A stretch of 64,000 nt of DNA from Allodiplogaster sudhausi (Eukaryota > Nematoda > Chromadorea > Rhabditida > Diplogasteridae): the NCBI GenBank assembly GCA_945643635.1, contig CALZFC010000067.1, positions 1,560,001-1,624,000 of the forward strand. The letters run 5' to 3'. Below are positions 34,996 through 43,826 of the stretch, in pieces (position 1 is the first letter of the stretch; each line of letters begins with the position of its first letter). The position numbers and the translations under genes were made by a program. The notes under the pieces were generated by a model that saw only the letters and a program-made list of their open reading frames with translations, made no database searches and had not been told where the DNA came from.

Positions 34996-35283
34996 TTACG
35001 TCTCGCGGAACTGAACATAGAGGTTCTCATTTTCATCAACCAATAGGCTTATCAGTCCAATAGGGCGAATATAACGAGTAGTGCGAGGATCGTCTGGATG
35101 AGTACGCTTTACATGTCTACGAAGATTAAATCCGGTAGAAAAATGAGAGTCACAGTCATCACAATTAAAAATCTTTTCGGGCTCCTTCTCAGTTTTGGGT
35201 TCTCTCTCCGCCTTAATTTCAATAGTAGGAGGAATGGCAGCTTCAGGCTTCTTAGCCTCAGCGGGGTTCTTTCGATCAGACAT
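34996..35283 (-). CDS. Polinton C2H2 zinc-finger protein
   Basis: Ninety-five residues: a Lys/Glu/Pro-rich amino half, then one classical C2H2 finger (CDDCDSHFSTGFNLRRHVKRTH; C-x2-C-x12-H-x4-H), then about 30 residues to the end. The start ATG lies 10 bases after the stop of the protease, on the same strand, so it belongs to the packed element gene row. A single finger suggests nucleic-acid or protein binding. Its role in the element is not known to me. Confidence 0.6.
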   Translation of the reverse strand: MSDRKNPAEAKKPEAAIPPTIEIKAEREPKTEKEPEKIFNCDDCDSHFSTGFNLRRHVKRTHPDDPRTTRYIRPIGLISLLVDENENLYVQFRET

Positions 35284-35292
35284 CGTAAGTGA

Positions 35293-35545
35293 CTAAAGTG
35301 CTGTCAACGGCCTATTTATACATTTCTGCAGCTGCCGCTTATACCATTTTAGAACGAAATGGTCATTTTGGCCAAAATTAGTGTTACTAAACATTTTCTG
35401 TATATCTTCAAGTTTTTTACCCAAACATCTCTGATATAGGAAAAAAATAGTATAATGACCACAAACAGTACTGTCTATTCCTTGTACTCTCATATTAAAA
35501 TTTCTTTGCCTCTTAAAGGGTGAAAGCCACGATTTTACTTGTTCA
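35293..35545 (-). pseudogene. Polinton adenain-type protease, C-terminal part
   Basis: After the insertion border the minus strand codes for VKSW followed by the catalytic-Cys block (STVCGHYTIFFLYQR) and the helical C terminus (ending NRPLTAL, stop at 35293-35295). STVCGHY carries the nucleophile Cys and the conserved GHY of C5-type cysteine proteases that mature capsid proteins in adenoviruses and Polintons. The part is separated from its His/Asp half by 2.48 kb of inserted DNA, so no active enzyme can be made from this copy. Confidence 0.8.
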
Positions 35546-35768
35546 CACACAAAAAAGAATGTTCGTAACATTCAATTCTCGGGATGAATGTTTTTTTGGA
35601 TGTCCTGCTGAGAAGGACATTCAAACGGACCCGAGCAGGACATTCCCCCCTGGCAGCGCTCCTGGCGCTTCTGGCGCGGAATGTCCTGCTGACCTCGGTT
35701 GGAATGTCCTGCTGAGCAGCACATTGTCGCACTCGGTTGGAATGTCCTGTTGAAAGTGAAGTAGCGAT

Positions 35769-35808
35769 CACGTCCGATCTGGAAAGTTAAGCAACGTCGA
35801 GCAGCGAC
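35769..35808 (+). ncRNA. 5S rRNA-like fragment (pseudogene or SINE head)
   Basis: CGTCCGATCTGGAAAGTTAAGCAACGTCG closely matches the internal control region of animal 5S rRNA (CGTCCGATCACCGAAGTTAAGCAACGTCG in typical genes), with a few differences. Only the middle of the 5S gene is recognisable; the 5' and 3' thirds are not, so it is not a functional 5S gene. A GGTTCAAACCC box resembling a tRNA B box follows at 35817-35827. Confidence 0.7.
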
Positions 35809-36584
35809 ACTTAGAGGTTCAAACCCACATGTGGTCAATGTTTCCCCAACATGTTTTGCGCGTTTTATTTTACATAAAAACATAAAAACCGACAGTTCCC
35901 CGTTCAATTGGGTCACATTCCCAACTTACTCAACTTAGTTTAATGAGTCAACTTAGTCAACTAGTGAATACATAAATATGCAATTTTTTGCATAGAGACA
36001 GAGTTGTGCGGGAGAGATAGAGATAATTAGAGAGAGAGAGGAAAAGAGTGTTGTATATGTATATTCGGTCTCTTTGTAGTGTTCACATCAAAAGTGAGAG
36101 ACCTGTCCTGGTACATGAAACTATTATTAGAATGAGAGAGAGAGACAGAGAAACAGAGAGACAGAGAGAGAGAGAGAAAGAGACAGACAGAGACGGACAG
36201 AGACAAAGACAACGAGACCACTTATACTATCGCAATGCCACAAATGTCTGTCTGCACGAAAGTCTATCTCTCTGTCTCTGTGTCTGTCTGTCTGTCTCTC
36301 TTTCTCACTCTCTCTCATTCTAATAGCTGCTAATCGATAGCAAAGACGACTGCAGTTTCATCTCTAACACTCTCTTCATTCTTATTAATAATAGCAAATC
36401 CATCCTTGGTATCGATTGGCAGCTATTAGATTGAAGAGAGCCGAAACATATAGAGTATGTACACCCTCCGGCAGGACTAACAGGCAGCAAATTCATTCCT
36501 GTTTTAAACAACCGAACAGACACTATCGGATAACAATAGCATAACAAATACGGTGCGAGAGAGAGTAGTGAGGGTAGTCCGGGG

Positions 36585-36704
36585 AACTCTACGAACTCGG
36601 TCTCTCCATCTGTGCCAAGTTGGCTAAGAGCCAAAAGGTTTTTTCGAGAGTTTTACTGCTCAACGTGACTTATGTTGCTTATGTCTCTCTCTATCTTACC
36701 TGTG

Positions 36705-36751
<47 letters not shown>

Positions 36752-37287
36752 AGAGAGAGAGAGGAGAGAGGGAGAGAGGAAAGGGAGAGAGGGAAAGAAA
36801 CAAGAATGAAAGAAAGAAAGAGAGGGAGAGAACAGGAGAAAGCATGTACAACTCAATTAATCTTTTTGGCACGCTGCCAAAATTTGTGAGTTTTGTGTAT
36901 CTTTTGCTGTGAACACTATAAAGAGACCTCTCTCTCTCTATGTCATGACATTTTGCCCAGAAAGGCGGTTCTAATGAGGTACAGAGAGATGTGTAAAGGT
37001 CACGTTGAGCGTTGTTCTTACACTTACAAGTTTGCGCACAGAGCGAGGCACACGGCCAACTCCTGACATCATGAACAGTGTTCACATATTTGTTCTCAGA
37101 CGTCGGATGAGGTCCAGAACTACTTTTACACAACATTAAATAGCTCAAAAGAACCGCCTTTTTCTGTAGTAAAATGTAAGATAGAGAGAGACGCAACATA
37201 AGACACGTTGAGCAGTAAAACTCTCGAAAAAAACCTTTTGGCTCTAAGCAAAATTATCACAGATGGAGAGACCGAGTTCGTAGAGTT
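36585..37287. repeat. Inner inverted repeat of the composite insertion
   Basis: Left arm 36585-36700 and right arm 37176-37287 are about 90 percent identical as inverted copies over some 115 bp, including ACGAACTCGGTCTCTCCATC and GTTTTACTGCTCAACGTG. The loop of about 475 bp holds a GA tract (36710-36840). Confidence 0.75.
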
Positions 37288-37424
37288 TTCTCTCTCTCTC
37301 TCTCCCTTTCTCTCTCTCTTTTACTCTGTCTTTTTCCTTTTTCTGTCTCTCTCTCTCTCCATTCTTTTCTCAACATTCTCTATGGGCGCCGCCCTTTTCT
37401 TCTGGATAAGTTCTTCAACATTCA

Positions 37425-37505
37425 GATCGCGGGGGCGAGTAGTGTGGTGGTAGTGGCTTGGGTACGGGGTGCGCGGGGTGGTGGTTCGGGTCCCGGCGGG
37501 AAGTT
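37425..37505 (+). ncRNA. tRNA-like / SINE-like segment
   Basis: AGTGTGGTGGTAGTGGCTTGGG (A-box-like, from 37439) is followed by GGTGGTTCGGGTCCCGGCGGG (B box GGTTCGGGTCC at 37484-37494 plus an acceptor-stem-like end). Spacing resembles a tRNA-derived SINE head. A full cloverleaf could not be drawn, so it is not called as a tRNA gene. Confidence 0.45.
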
Positions 37506-37723
37506 CTAATTCCAGATACAACGACGACGGCACCAACACGACTCTACAAACCAGGTTAGCCAGTTTTTCAACTTTTGCAGCTTTTGTTCTCACGTTTTAC
37601 CTACAGTTTAAACTGTTTTATAGCGAAAACGACAATAATAGCTGCAAAAAACGATTAACTGGCTAGTTTGTGGGTCGTGTTTGAGATTCCTGATAGCAAA
37701 GAGGGAGAGAGAGAGTGAGAGAG

Positions 37724-37806
<83 letters not shown>

Positions 37807-38024
37807 ACGCAAACAGAATGATGGGGAGGTGCTCCCCCCCCTATGCTCGCGAGAAGCGAGTGGGGAATGTCCTGCTCAGCACTACATTGCCGCAGGACAT
37901 TGGTGATCCGCTCAGCGGAACATCTGAATGTCCTGCTCAGCGAGTGATTAATGTTCCGGAAGCGATTGATAGCATTAATGTTCCGCTTGAATGTCCTGCT
38001 CAGACGAACATTCTTCTTTGTGTG

Positions 38025-38271
38025 CAGGCATTGAATCGCCAGTAGAATCAAAATAGTCAACAATACTCTTATTATCCACAAAAGCTGCAACCCAGTGTTC
38101 TCCTAGACTTTTAGAGTCCCCCGTATTAAAAATTATACAAAATGGCCTTTTATCTGGAATCTCTATTAGCGTGTCACAAGGATAGCTTCCAAGATAATAA
38201 CGTTGAGTTACCGGACAGTTGCCCATTATTTTGTCAAGTTCAATATTCGTGAGAGCCTCCATTTTATTCAC
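38025..38271 (-). pseudogene. Polinton adenain-type protease, N-terminal part
   Basis: Begins MNKMEALTNIELDKI. A conserved hydrophobic stretch (PFCIIFNTGD) precedes GEHWVAAF, which carries the catalytic His, and VDYFDSTGDS, which carries the acidic catalytic residue and the family's FDS-G signature. The frame then runs into the inverted-repeat end of the composite insertion. The Cys-bearing half is at 35293-35545. Adenain-type enzymes cleave capsid and core precursors during virion maturation. Confidence 0.82.
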
Positions 38272-38364
38272 AAAAACAACAATCGCAGTTTAAATACAAT
38301 TAGAAAGACACGGAAAGCACTTCAATCGGATAAAGGACGCCATTTTGAGCCGAGATGAGCTGCA

Positions 38365-38724
38365 TCAGAGTCTTCTGTAGAAGAATGTCGTGTTTCGCGT
38401 AGTAGTACTCCTATAAGCATTATAATAAGGAAATTCAGTTTCTGCAAAATTAACCTTGATCATGAGTCTCACGGGGCGATTGCCAAGCGAGTGCTGCCGA
38501 CTGCGAACCTCCATACCAACAATCACTTTCTTGAAGGCATTCGAATTGGGCAGAATGAGCGGGTTGTCCAACTCGAAATCATTTTCCAAGTGGTTTGTGC
38601 GAACTCTTCTTCGAGAGAGCTCGGTGTTAATAAGATGAATGTCTCTGTCTGATACAGGCCCGTCCAAGTCGATGTCGAGTTTGACGATGATGAACGTAGA
38701 CAGCGAGATGAAGCGGGCCATCAC
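38365..38724 (-). CDS. Polinton hypothetical protein, 119 residues
   Basis: Lies between the major capsid gene and the protease in the same orientation. The sequence is beta-rich in appearance with a basic middle (SRRRVRTNH) and ends TTTRNTTFFYRRL. No catalytic motif or membrane segment is visible. Its position suggests a virion or assembly protein, but no function can be assigned. The frame is intact. Confidence 0.55.
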   Translation of the reverse strand: MMARFISLSTFIIVKLDIDLDGPVSDRDIHLINTELSRRRVRTNHLENDFELDNPLILPNSNAFKKVIVGMEVRSRQHSLGNRPVRLMIKVNFAETEFPYYNAYRSTTTRNTTFFYRRL

Positions 38725-38819
38725 GTTTGGGCGTCAGAAAACACGTTTCTGTACGCGTCAATCTGCAAAAGAACGTTATAACAAAGGCATACATACAATA
38801 GACACCCCACCTGATACAT

Positions 38820-40064
38820 TCAGTCATATTCGGCATAAATAACAAGCTGCAAGCCGTTTGCGGGAGTCTTTTCAGAAAATCTCAATGCAATTTGAGTAGT
38901 TACACTACGAATTAGTTCAAAATCGCTGTTTGTGTCAGAAGCAGACAAATTAAATGCGAAAAGGCTAAAGCCGTTCGCGTATTGCTTATAATTAATTGCC
39001 AAATCACGATTCTCGCTCACTGCACTTATATTCTCGTAAAACATTAGGAATGATTCTGCATATGCGCCGGTTTTAAAATTATTTTTAATCGGTTGCGCCA
39101 GGAATGTCACTCCGCCAGCGTCAATAGAGACTTCTGTTATGTTATTATGACCGAAATTAAACGCCGAGTGCTTCAAATTGCCTTCGTACGCATTTGTGTG
39201 CACAAGGCCAAGTATTACACGCCGTGGAATAATGTCAGTAAATATTGTGGAGTATGGGAGGTCATATCTTCCCTCTGGCACTGTAATAACTCTCACTTTT
39301 GTACGCTCATGCGGATATCGAGCAGGATAAGAAAGCAGATTCTTTTCGAGAGCCAAATTTGCAGAACCGATAATGTCAACCGCGTGTATTAAGAGTTTCA
39401 TTGAGACGACTTCAACCCTTGCGCCGTCGTCTTTTGCCTTTGGGTCGAGAGATTCCAAAACAAAGCTATCAGGGTTCCGATTAAAGTAAAATTGCAAATT
39501 GAGATGCGGAACCAAGAGTCTATCAGTAGAAAAGTGGTCAATATGTACGGGTGCAATAACGTCAATTTCTCCTCCCTTTGCCGCTTCTACGCGTTTAAGA
39601 TAGCTTTTATTATTGACATGGTCCAACCCTTCATCACCGTCCTCGTAAAAACCAGCTGCTTGCAAAACGCCATACTTGCTGTCAGTGCTGTGCGTCAAAA
39701 GAGTCTCAAGATATGCCTTATATGGATACTGGTTACATTCAAAAACTTGCTGATTGTTAATTTCCAAGTTCACTTGAGAGAAGAATGAGGCGCCAATGTA
39801 ATTAATAAACGCATAATCTGAGGCATGAGCTGCATCTTGCCGGTTTATCTTCAAACGCATCGCAATGTACGTTTTAGAACATTGCAGATAATGACGCGAG
39901 TCAACCACATTAAACAAATATGGGCCAGAGTTATTAATCGGTGTACTGGTGGGAATAGAAAGCCAACGAGCAGAATCGAGAACTAATTGGGTAGCTGGGA
40001 TGTCGAACAAAGCCAATTCGGTACGAGAGGCTAGCGTTGACTTGGGGTCAATCAGCTTTACCAT
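38820..40064 (-). CDS. Polinton major capsid protein (double jelly-roll), intact
   Basis: Intact frame of 414 residues. Diagnostic segments are ELALFDIPATQL near the N terminus, TYIAMRLKINR at about residues 66-76, FFSQVNLEINNQQV with YPYKAYLETLL at about 93-122, and a C-terminal ALRFSEKTPANGLQLVIYAE. These match the F54H12.2-like family, which forms the double jelly-roll major capsid protein of Polinton/Maverick elements. The start ATG overlaps the upstream gene's stop (TAATG). It ends with TGA. This is the only large gene of the element without a visible lesion, which may indicate recent decay of the rest or selection on this gene. Confidence 0.9.
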   Translation of the reverse strand: MVKLIDPKSTLASRTELALFDIPATQLVLDSARWLSIPTSTPINNSGPYLFNVVDSRHYLQCSKTYIAMRLKINRQDAAHASDYAFINYIGASFFSQVNLEINNQQVFECNQYPYKAYLETLLTHSTDSKYGVLQAAGFYEDGDEGLDHVNNKSYLKRVEAAKGGEIDVIAPVHIDHFSTDRLLVPHLNLQFYFNRNPDSFVLESLDPKAKDDGARVEVVSMKLLIHAVDIIGSANLALEKNLLSYPARYPHERTKVRVITVPEGRYDLPYSTIFTDIIPRRVILGLVHTNAYEGNLKHSAFNFGHNNITEVSIDAGGVTFLAQPIKNNFKTGAYAESFLMFYENISAVSENRDLAINYKQYANGFSLFAFNLSASDTNSDFELIRSVTTQIALRFSEKTPANGLQLVIYAEYD

Positions 40065-40519
40065 TACTTTGAGAAAATGTCAAAAGTGCGTTTCTTCTCA
40101 CTCTTTGGCTTTCTTTTATACTTGCGAACTCCCCGGGTCTTGCGTTTTTTCTTTTTTACAACTTTTCTCTTCTTTCTGCGTTTTTTGCCAGTTCCAGACT
40201 GCAAACGCGCCTTTCCTCGCTTTGCTAGTCGTTTATATGCATTTCCGCCATGTTCCTTTAAAGATTCAACTAAATTGCGTCCCATGTTGATATCGTCAAC
40301 TATTTGTTCACCGGCGGTCAATGCTTCAGAAGCAATACTTCTCCCGACGCGTTGCGCAATTGGCAAAAAGGACGTGAATAGTTTCGAAAGCAAGCCACCA
40401 ACGCCAGAAGTGCCACGCTATTAATGAAAACCTCGAAAACCAGAACCAGCCTGACGTGCTTGTTCAAGGAACACATTTGACCAATCTATTGAACTGTTTG
40501 GATCAAAGTGTATATGCAT
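40064..40519 (-). pseudogene. Polinton pX-like basic protein, broken by a double stop
   Basis: ATG at 40517-40519 overlaps the minor capsid stop (TAATG), and the frame reads a short N-terminal segment with a QAGSG motif typical of this Polinton family. Two adjacent in-frame stops, TAA and TAG (40423-40418), follow. The same frame then continues as LLSKLFTSFLPIAQR and a long Lys/Arg-rich tail (KKRRKKRKVVKKKK) to 40064. The second stop probably replaces a Gln codon (CAG to TAG). An inner ATG at 40393 could still give a 109-residue product. Such proteins are compared with adenovirus core/pX peptides that bind DNA in the particle. Confidence 0.72.
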
Positions 40520-41331
40520 TAATGTTTCGGTCTGAAATGAAGAATAAGACACGAAAATCCAGACTGAAATGCGACGACGTCGTCCTCACTTGTTTTTATA
40601 TGGACATGAATGCTTTCAAAATCTTTTGACTTCACATTTATGTATTGCGGACGAGAAAAGGATAAATGTACATTTTCGCCGTGATTGGCATTAATCGGAA
40701 CAATTTTGAGTAAAGGAGAGAATGTATTTGAAACAATCTGATTTTCAACAATACTTGCATAAATGAATAACATTTCCTTTGCGACATGAATACGATGCTT
40801 ACCGGGAACAACTGTATATCCGTCTTCAGTTATTGTTTCGTCAACGCCAAGTAAGTATGCCAACTTTTTGGAAAATGTAATAGAGTAAATTTTTTCATCA
40901 GGTGTATATTCACAACGTCCAGTGTGTGAATTAAAGTTAAATAAACCCTGAGAGTATACTCCAAATCTCTTTCGGTAAGAGTATTGTTAAACACCATTCA
41001 CTTGCGTTACAAGCGCATTTCCAGTGTTGTATGAGTTTGTTGGCACTGTTAATGTTTCGCCTACAATTTCCAGGCTCACTGTTAGCTTCTCCACAAAATT
41101 CAAGTTCTTTGAATCTCTAGTGTAGTATTTCACAATTATGTTATTTTCATTAATATTCTCACTCTCCGGCTTATCGGTGATTAGGTCAAAATTATAAGGA
41201 AAAATTATTTCTGTTAGTGCAACTTCGTAATCGCAAGGTAAATGAATGGGAACTTGCAGTCGTACTTTAAAATTTCCAATTAAATCGTCCTTGTTTGTAT
41301 TGGAAAGCAACGTAACATAAAAATCTTTCAT
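40519..41331 (-). pseudogene. Polinton minor capsid (penton-like) protein with one in-frame stop
   Basis: Starts MKDFYVTLLSN, the typical N terminus of Polinton minor capsid proteins, followed by LPCDYEVALTEIIFP. It continues to a single in-frame TAA at 40989-40987 (codon 115). The same frame then goes on without a shift through GVYSQGLFNFN, YLLGVDETITEDG, PLLKIVPINANHGENV and SRPQYINV to the end HFRPKH, stop at 40519. Total about 270 codons. The start at 41331 is chosen over upstream ATGs because of this conserved N terminus. The protein forms the single jelly-roll penton at particle vertices in models of Polinton virions. Confidence 0.82.
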
Positions 41332-41531
41332 TTTTTCTCTGGCTAATTGTAGGAGAGGGTAATAAATATCCAATACTGGAAGAGAGAACTGCAATCCAAA
41401 GCTTTTCGTCCTTGCAATTTGAAAATGAGAGGTTATATATAGAAACAATGACGACTGTGTAAATAAGCAAAACTTGTGCAACGTAAACTACTAGAGAACG
41501 TGAGCATGTAATATCGCCAATGTGCCAAGAA

Positions 41532-42596
41532 TTAGAGCTTTCTGACATCACTTGCAAATATCCAAGTGGGATCAACGTATCCCAGCCACTTTACATAGAG
41601 TTGCTTCTTTCCGTCTTTATATCTGATTCGCAATACTTTTTCAATTTTATATTCAGCAGGGTTATAAGCAACAAGCTCGGTTTCGTAGACAATCGAGTCA
41701 ATCTCTTTTCCGTCCATATCCTCTATAATATATGCAGGCGGGTCTTTAAATAGTAATTTTCTAATTTTAAATGTTTATAACGTAAATGTGTTCTTGTAGC
41801 CTTTTCTAAATATTTGGTTGGTTATGGACAATCTTACTGTATTGCCTATTTTGTAGCGATGTTTGGCACTTTTGTATGCATCTTTACCGTAAAGTGTGTT
41901 CCAAACGTGTTCAGCATTCTCTTTCGTAACGTTTGATGGCGCAATACCCCCAATAGATTTTATGGGTGTGTCATTAATTGCATTTACTGCGTCTTGTAAA
42001 ACGTCAATCCAGCGATATGTGTTATATTCTGAAAAATAGCGATACAGACGAGCTTTTATTCTCCGTATACTATTTTCAGCCAATGCACACTTTAGCGTTT
42101 GATTCTTTGGAATTCTATGTTGAATGCGGAAATCGGACAAAATTATTTTAAATTTGGAATTTAAAAACTCTTTGCCTGCGTCGCTATACAAGCGAAAGGG
42201 AATTATATCGTGACGGTTTAAAATTGCGTGATATGCATTTGCTATTTCTTCTGCTGTTTTCTGTTTCAGCGGTTCTGCCATTATGAAACGACTAAGAACG
42301 TCGGCGACAACTAAAGTATATTGGTATCCAGAGTTATGTTTCTTCAAGTCTATCAACACTGCCAAAATCGCTTGGTGGTCACTATTAATCCAAGTACATT
42401 GCAGCTTATTAGTCCGTAAACGCAGCTTTCTTGGGAAATGGGCCGTGTATGTATCGTTCGCATGCAGAAACGTTTTTACTTGTCCTTTTGTTACTTTTTG
42501 CCCGGAATCCAAGGCTGCTCTGTAAAGACCATCAAGGCTGGAAAAAGAGCCTGGATTTCGAATATCTCTGTATAAACTTGCTAAAGCTTGTTCCAT
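41532..42596 (-). pseudogene. Polinton retroviral-type integrase with chromodomain, one in-frame stop
   Basis: The N-terminal part matches the Polinton INT lead (SLYRDIRNPGSFSSLDGLYRA). The rve core follows: LIDLKKHNSGY with VVADVLSRF, then YSDAGKEFLNSKF (second Asp) and ALAENSIRRIKARLYRYF (Glu). The usual WQADL block carrying the first catalytic Asp is altered (ILAVLID), so the first Asp appears lost. After KGYKNTFTL an in-frame TAA (41777-41775) interrupts, and the same frame resumes through KDPPAY to a chromodomain-like end (KIEKVLRIRYKDGKKQLYVKW) with stop at 41532. The ATG overlaps the preceding gene's end by 16 nt. Inactive. Confidence 0.85.
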
Positions 42597-43055
42597 ACTT
42601 TAACAATAAATTGGTCTGAAGCGACTTGCTCTCTGCGAGTTTTATTCCCAAGCGATTGAGCGTCGAAGCCTGAATCTATAAGTGCGTCAGCGAAAGCTTG
42701 TGCACCGGCCGGTGGAGTCGAATGAGCACGCCAGGAACTAGAAAAAAAATCTTCAATAAGGCTACCGAGGTCGTAGTTTTTACCGTCAAGCTTTATTATG
42801 TCGCCACTTATTGGAAATGTGCCGGGATATTTCTTTAAATGTAGAAGAAGAGGCTCTGCTTTTTCTCTAATCCTGTTCTGTGAGGCAGAACTTGTTGACG
42901 CGGAAGCTGTTGGCACTGGTGTCCTTGGTGGCTGCTTTGACGTATTTGTTGGCGCATTTAAAGATGCAGGCGCAGCTGCAGGCGGCGGAGGAATAGGTGT
43001 CAGGATAGCAGTAGCCACCGATAAAGAAGGCTCGGACAAGTTGTCCTGCCAAGCA
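42581..43055 (-). pseudogene. Polinton hypothetical protein, C-terminal piece
   Basis: From AWQDNLSEPSLSVATAI through a Pro/Ala/Thr-rich linker, then LLLHLKKYPGTFPISGDIIK and LDGKNYDLGSLIEDFF, ending KVWNKL. The N-terminal piece of the same gene is on the other strand at 43493-43826, so the gene is cut by an inversion. The pattern (KKMVL N terminus, Pro-rich linker, ILLHL...G..I.L..LI) recurs in a hypothetical gene of arthropod Polintons whose function is unknown to me. Confidence 0.65.
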
Positions 43056-43170
43056 CGAGAAAGCCGCATACATATTTACTTGTTGACTTGCACAAAACGA
43101 CGGAAACAAAGTTTCAGTTGCGCACAAGCATATTCCCACTAACTGAACGAGTTCACTGTTACATTCCAAA

Positions 43171-43503
43171 ATGAGAACTGCACGTTGGCGTAAGGAAACT
43201 ATAGAAAAACTAGATAATGTTGCAAAATCTAATGATTTTAACAAAGCTGTAGAAGAACTGGATGTAAATACAATAGTCTGTCTAATAGAGGCAATATGCA
43301 ATATTTTATACGGAAAGGTAAAAATAAGTACGGATAAGAAAAGAATACTAAAGAAATCTGCTCCAAAGCTGCGAAAGCTGTCAAGAATTCGGCATATAAG
43401 CGAGGCAAAGAAAAAGATTACTCAAACTGGATCTGGCTTTCTCGTTCCCTTATTGCCAGTTATTGCAAGCATTGCTGCACAATTAATCACAAATGTCGTT
43501 TAA
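43171..43503 (+). CDS. Polinton small virion-type protein with hydrophobic C terminus
   Basis: 110 residues: a basic N terminus (MRTARWRKE), a helix-rich middle (NTIVCLIEAICNILYGKV), a basic linker and a Gly then hydrophobic end (GSGFLVPLLPVIASIAAQLI). This architecture recurs in small Polinton proteins compared with adenoviral minor core peptides. It overlaps the next gene by 11 nt. Its plus orientation, opposite to the other element genes, is explained by the inverted end segment. Confidence 0.6.
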   Translation: MRTARWRKETIEKLDNVAKSNDFNKAVEELDVNTIVCLIEAICNILYGKVKISTDKKRILKKSAPKLRKLSRIRHISEAKKKITQTGSGFLVPLLPVIASIAAQLITNVV

Positions 43504-43826
43504 GAAAATGGTTTTAATATCCGAGGATAAGCTGGATGACATGGTAAAAATACCAAAGCAGAAGACAATTATAGAAAACATAGAAGACGAGATAAAACAA
43601 GTGTTATCTTCTCAATCAGCCGCAGACGAACGAATTAAGCAGTATAACGCAGTTTTACGAAAGTTGACGCAAATTATTCACAATGCACCTCATGATGTTA
43701 GTGTAGAAGGTGCTTGGCAGGACAACTTCTCCGAGCCTTCTTTATCGGTGGCTACTGCTATCCTGACACCTATTCCTCCGCCGCCTGCAGCTGCGCCAGC
43801 ATCTTTAAATGCGCCAACAAATACGT
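43493..43826 (+). pseudogene. Polinton hypothetical protein, N-terminal piece
   Basis: Starts MSFKKMVLISEDKLDDMVK, has a charged helical region (IENIEDEIKQVLSS) and reaches GAWQDNFSEPSLSVATAI and the Pro/Ala linker. At 43826 it leaves the element and runs into flanking repeat DNA. Its C-terminal part is at 42581-43055 on the minus strand. The ATG overlaps the stop of the preceding gene. Confidence 0.65.

Larger units (their letters stand above)
35546..38024. mobile_element. Composite insertion with 21-bp TIRs splitting the protease gene
   Basis: CACACAAAAAAGAATGTTCGT at 35546-35566 and its inverse (20 of 21 matching) at 38004-38024 lie exactly where the two protease halves are parted. Inside, a GAATGTCCTGCTSAG motif recurs near both ends (35600-35760; 37860-38000). 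There is an inner inverted repeat of about 115 bp (36585-36700 against 37176-37287), another short one (36064-36091 against 36899-36927), GA/CT tracts, and 5S-rRNA-like and tRNA-like segments. There is no clear target duplication beyond a possible CA, and no transposase. Confidence 0.7.
33593..43826 (-). mobile_element. Decayed Polinton/Maverick element
   Basis: A 10.2-kb block unrelated to the surrounding modules, bounded on the left by a break in similarity at about 33592 and on the right at 43826/43827. It carries, mainly on the minus strand and tightly packed, the Polinton virion set: major and minor capsid, pX-like protein, adenain-type protease, chromodomain integrase and recurrent small proteins. 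Usual Polintons are about 15-20 kb and also have a protein-primed DNA polymerase B and an FtsK/HerA-type ATPase; neither is found here. Terminal inverted repeats are not identified with confidence. The element is a truncated relic with nonsense mutations, an insertion and an end inversion. Confidence 0.85.
42940..43826. repeat. 116-bp inverted duplication bounding an inverted segment
   Basis: 42940-43055 and 43710-43826 are inverted copies, with essentially one difference (G/C at the Asn-Leu/Phe position). They flank the reversed segment 43056-43709 that carries the two small genes. The right copy ends exactly at the element border. Confidence 0.88.

Noticed and set aside
40418..41777. Stop-codon reassignment (TAA/TAG read as amino acids)
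   Set aside because: Neurexin, the cysteine-rich gene and several element genes use TAA or TAG as genuine ends, so the in-frame stops are better explained as nonsense mutations.
33593..43826. Protein-primed DNA polymerase B and FtsK/HerA-type ATPase genes
   Set aside because: They were looked for because Polintons normally carry them. No frame in the block has Walker motifs or polymerase signatures.
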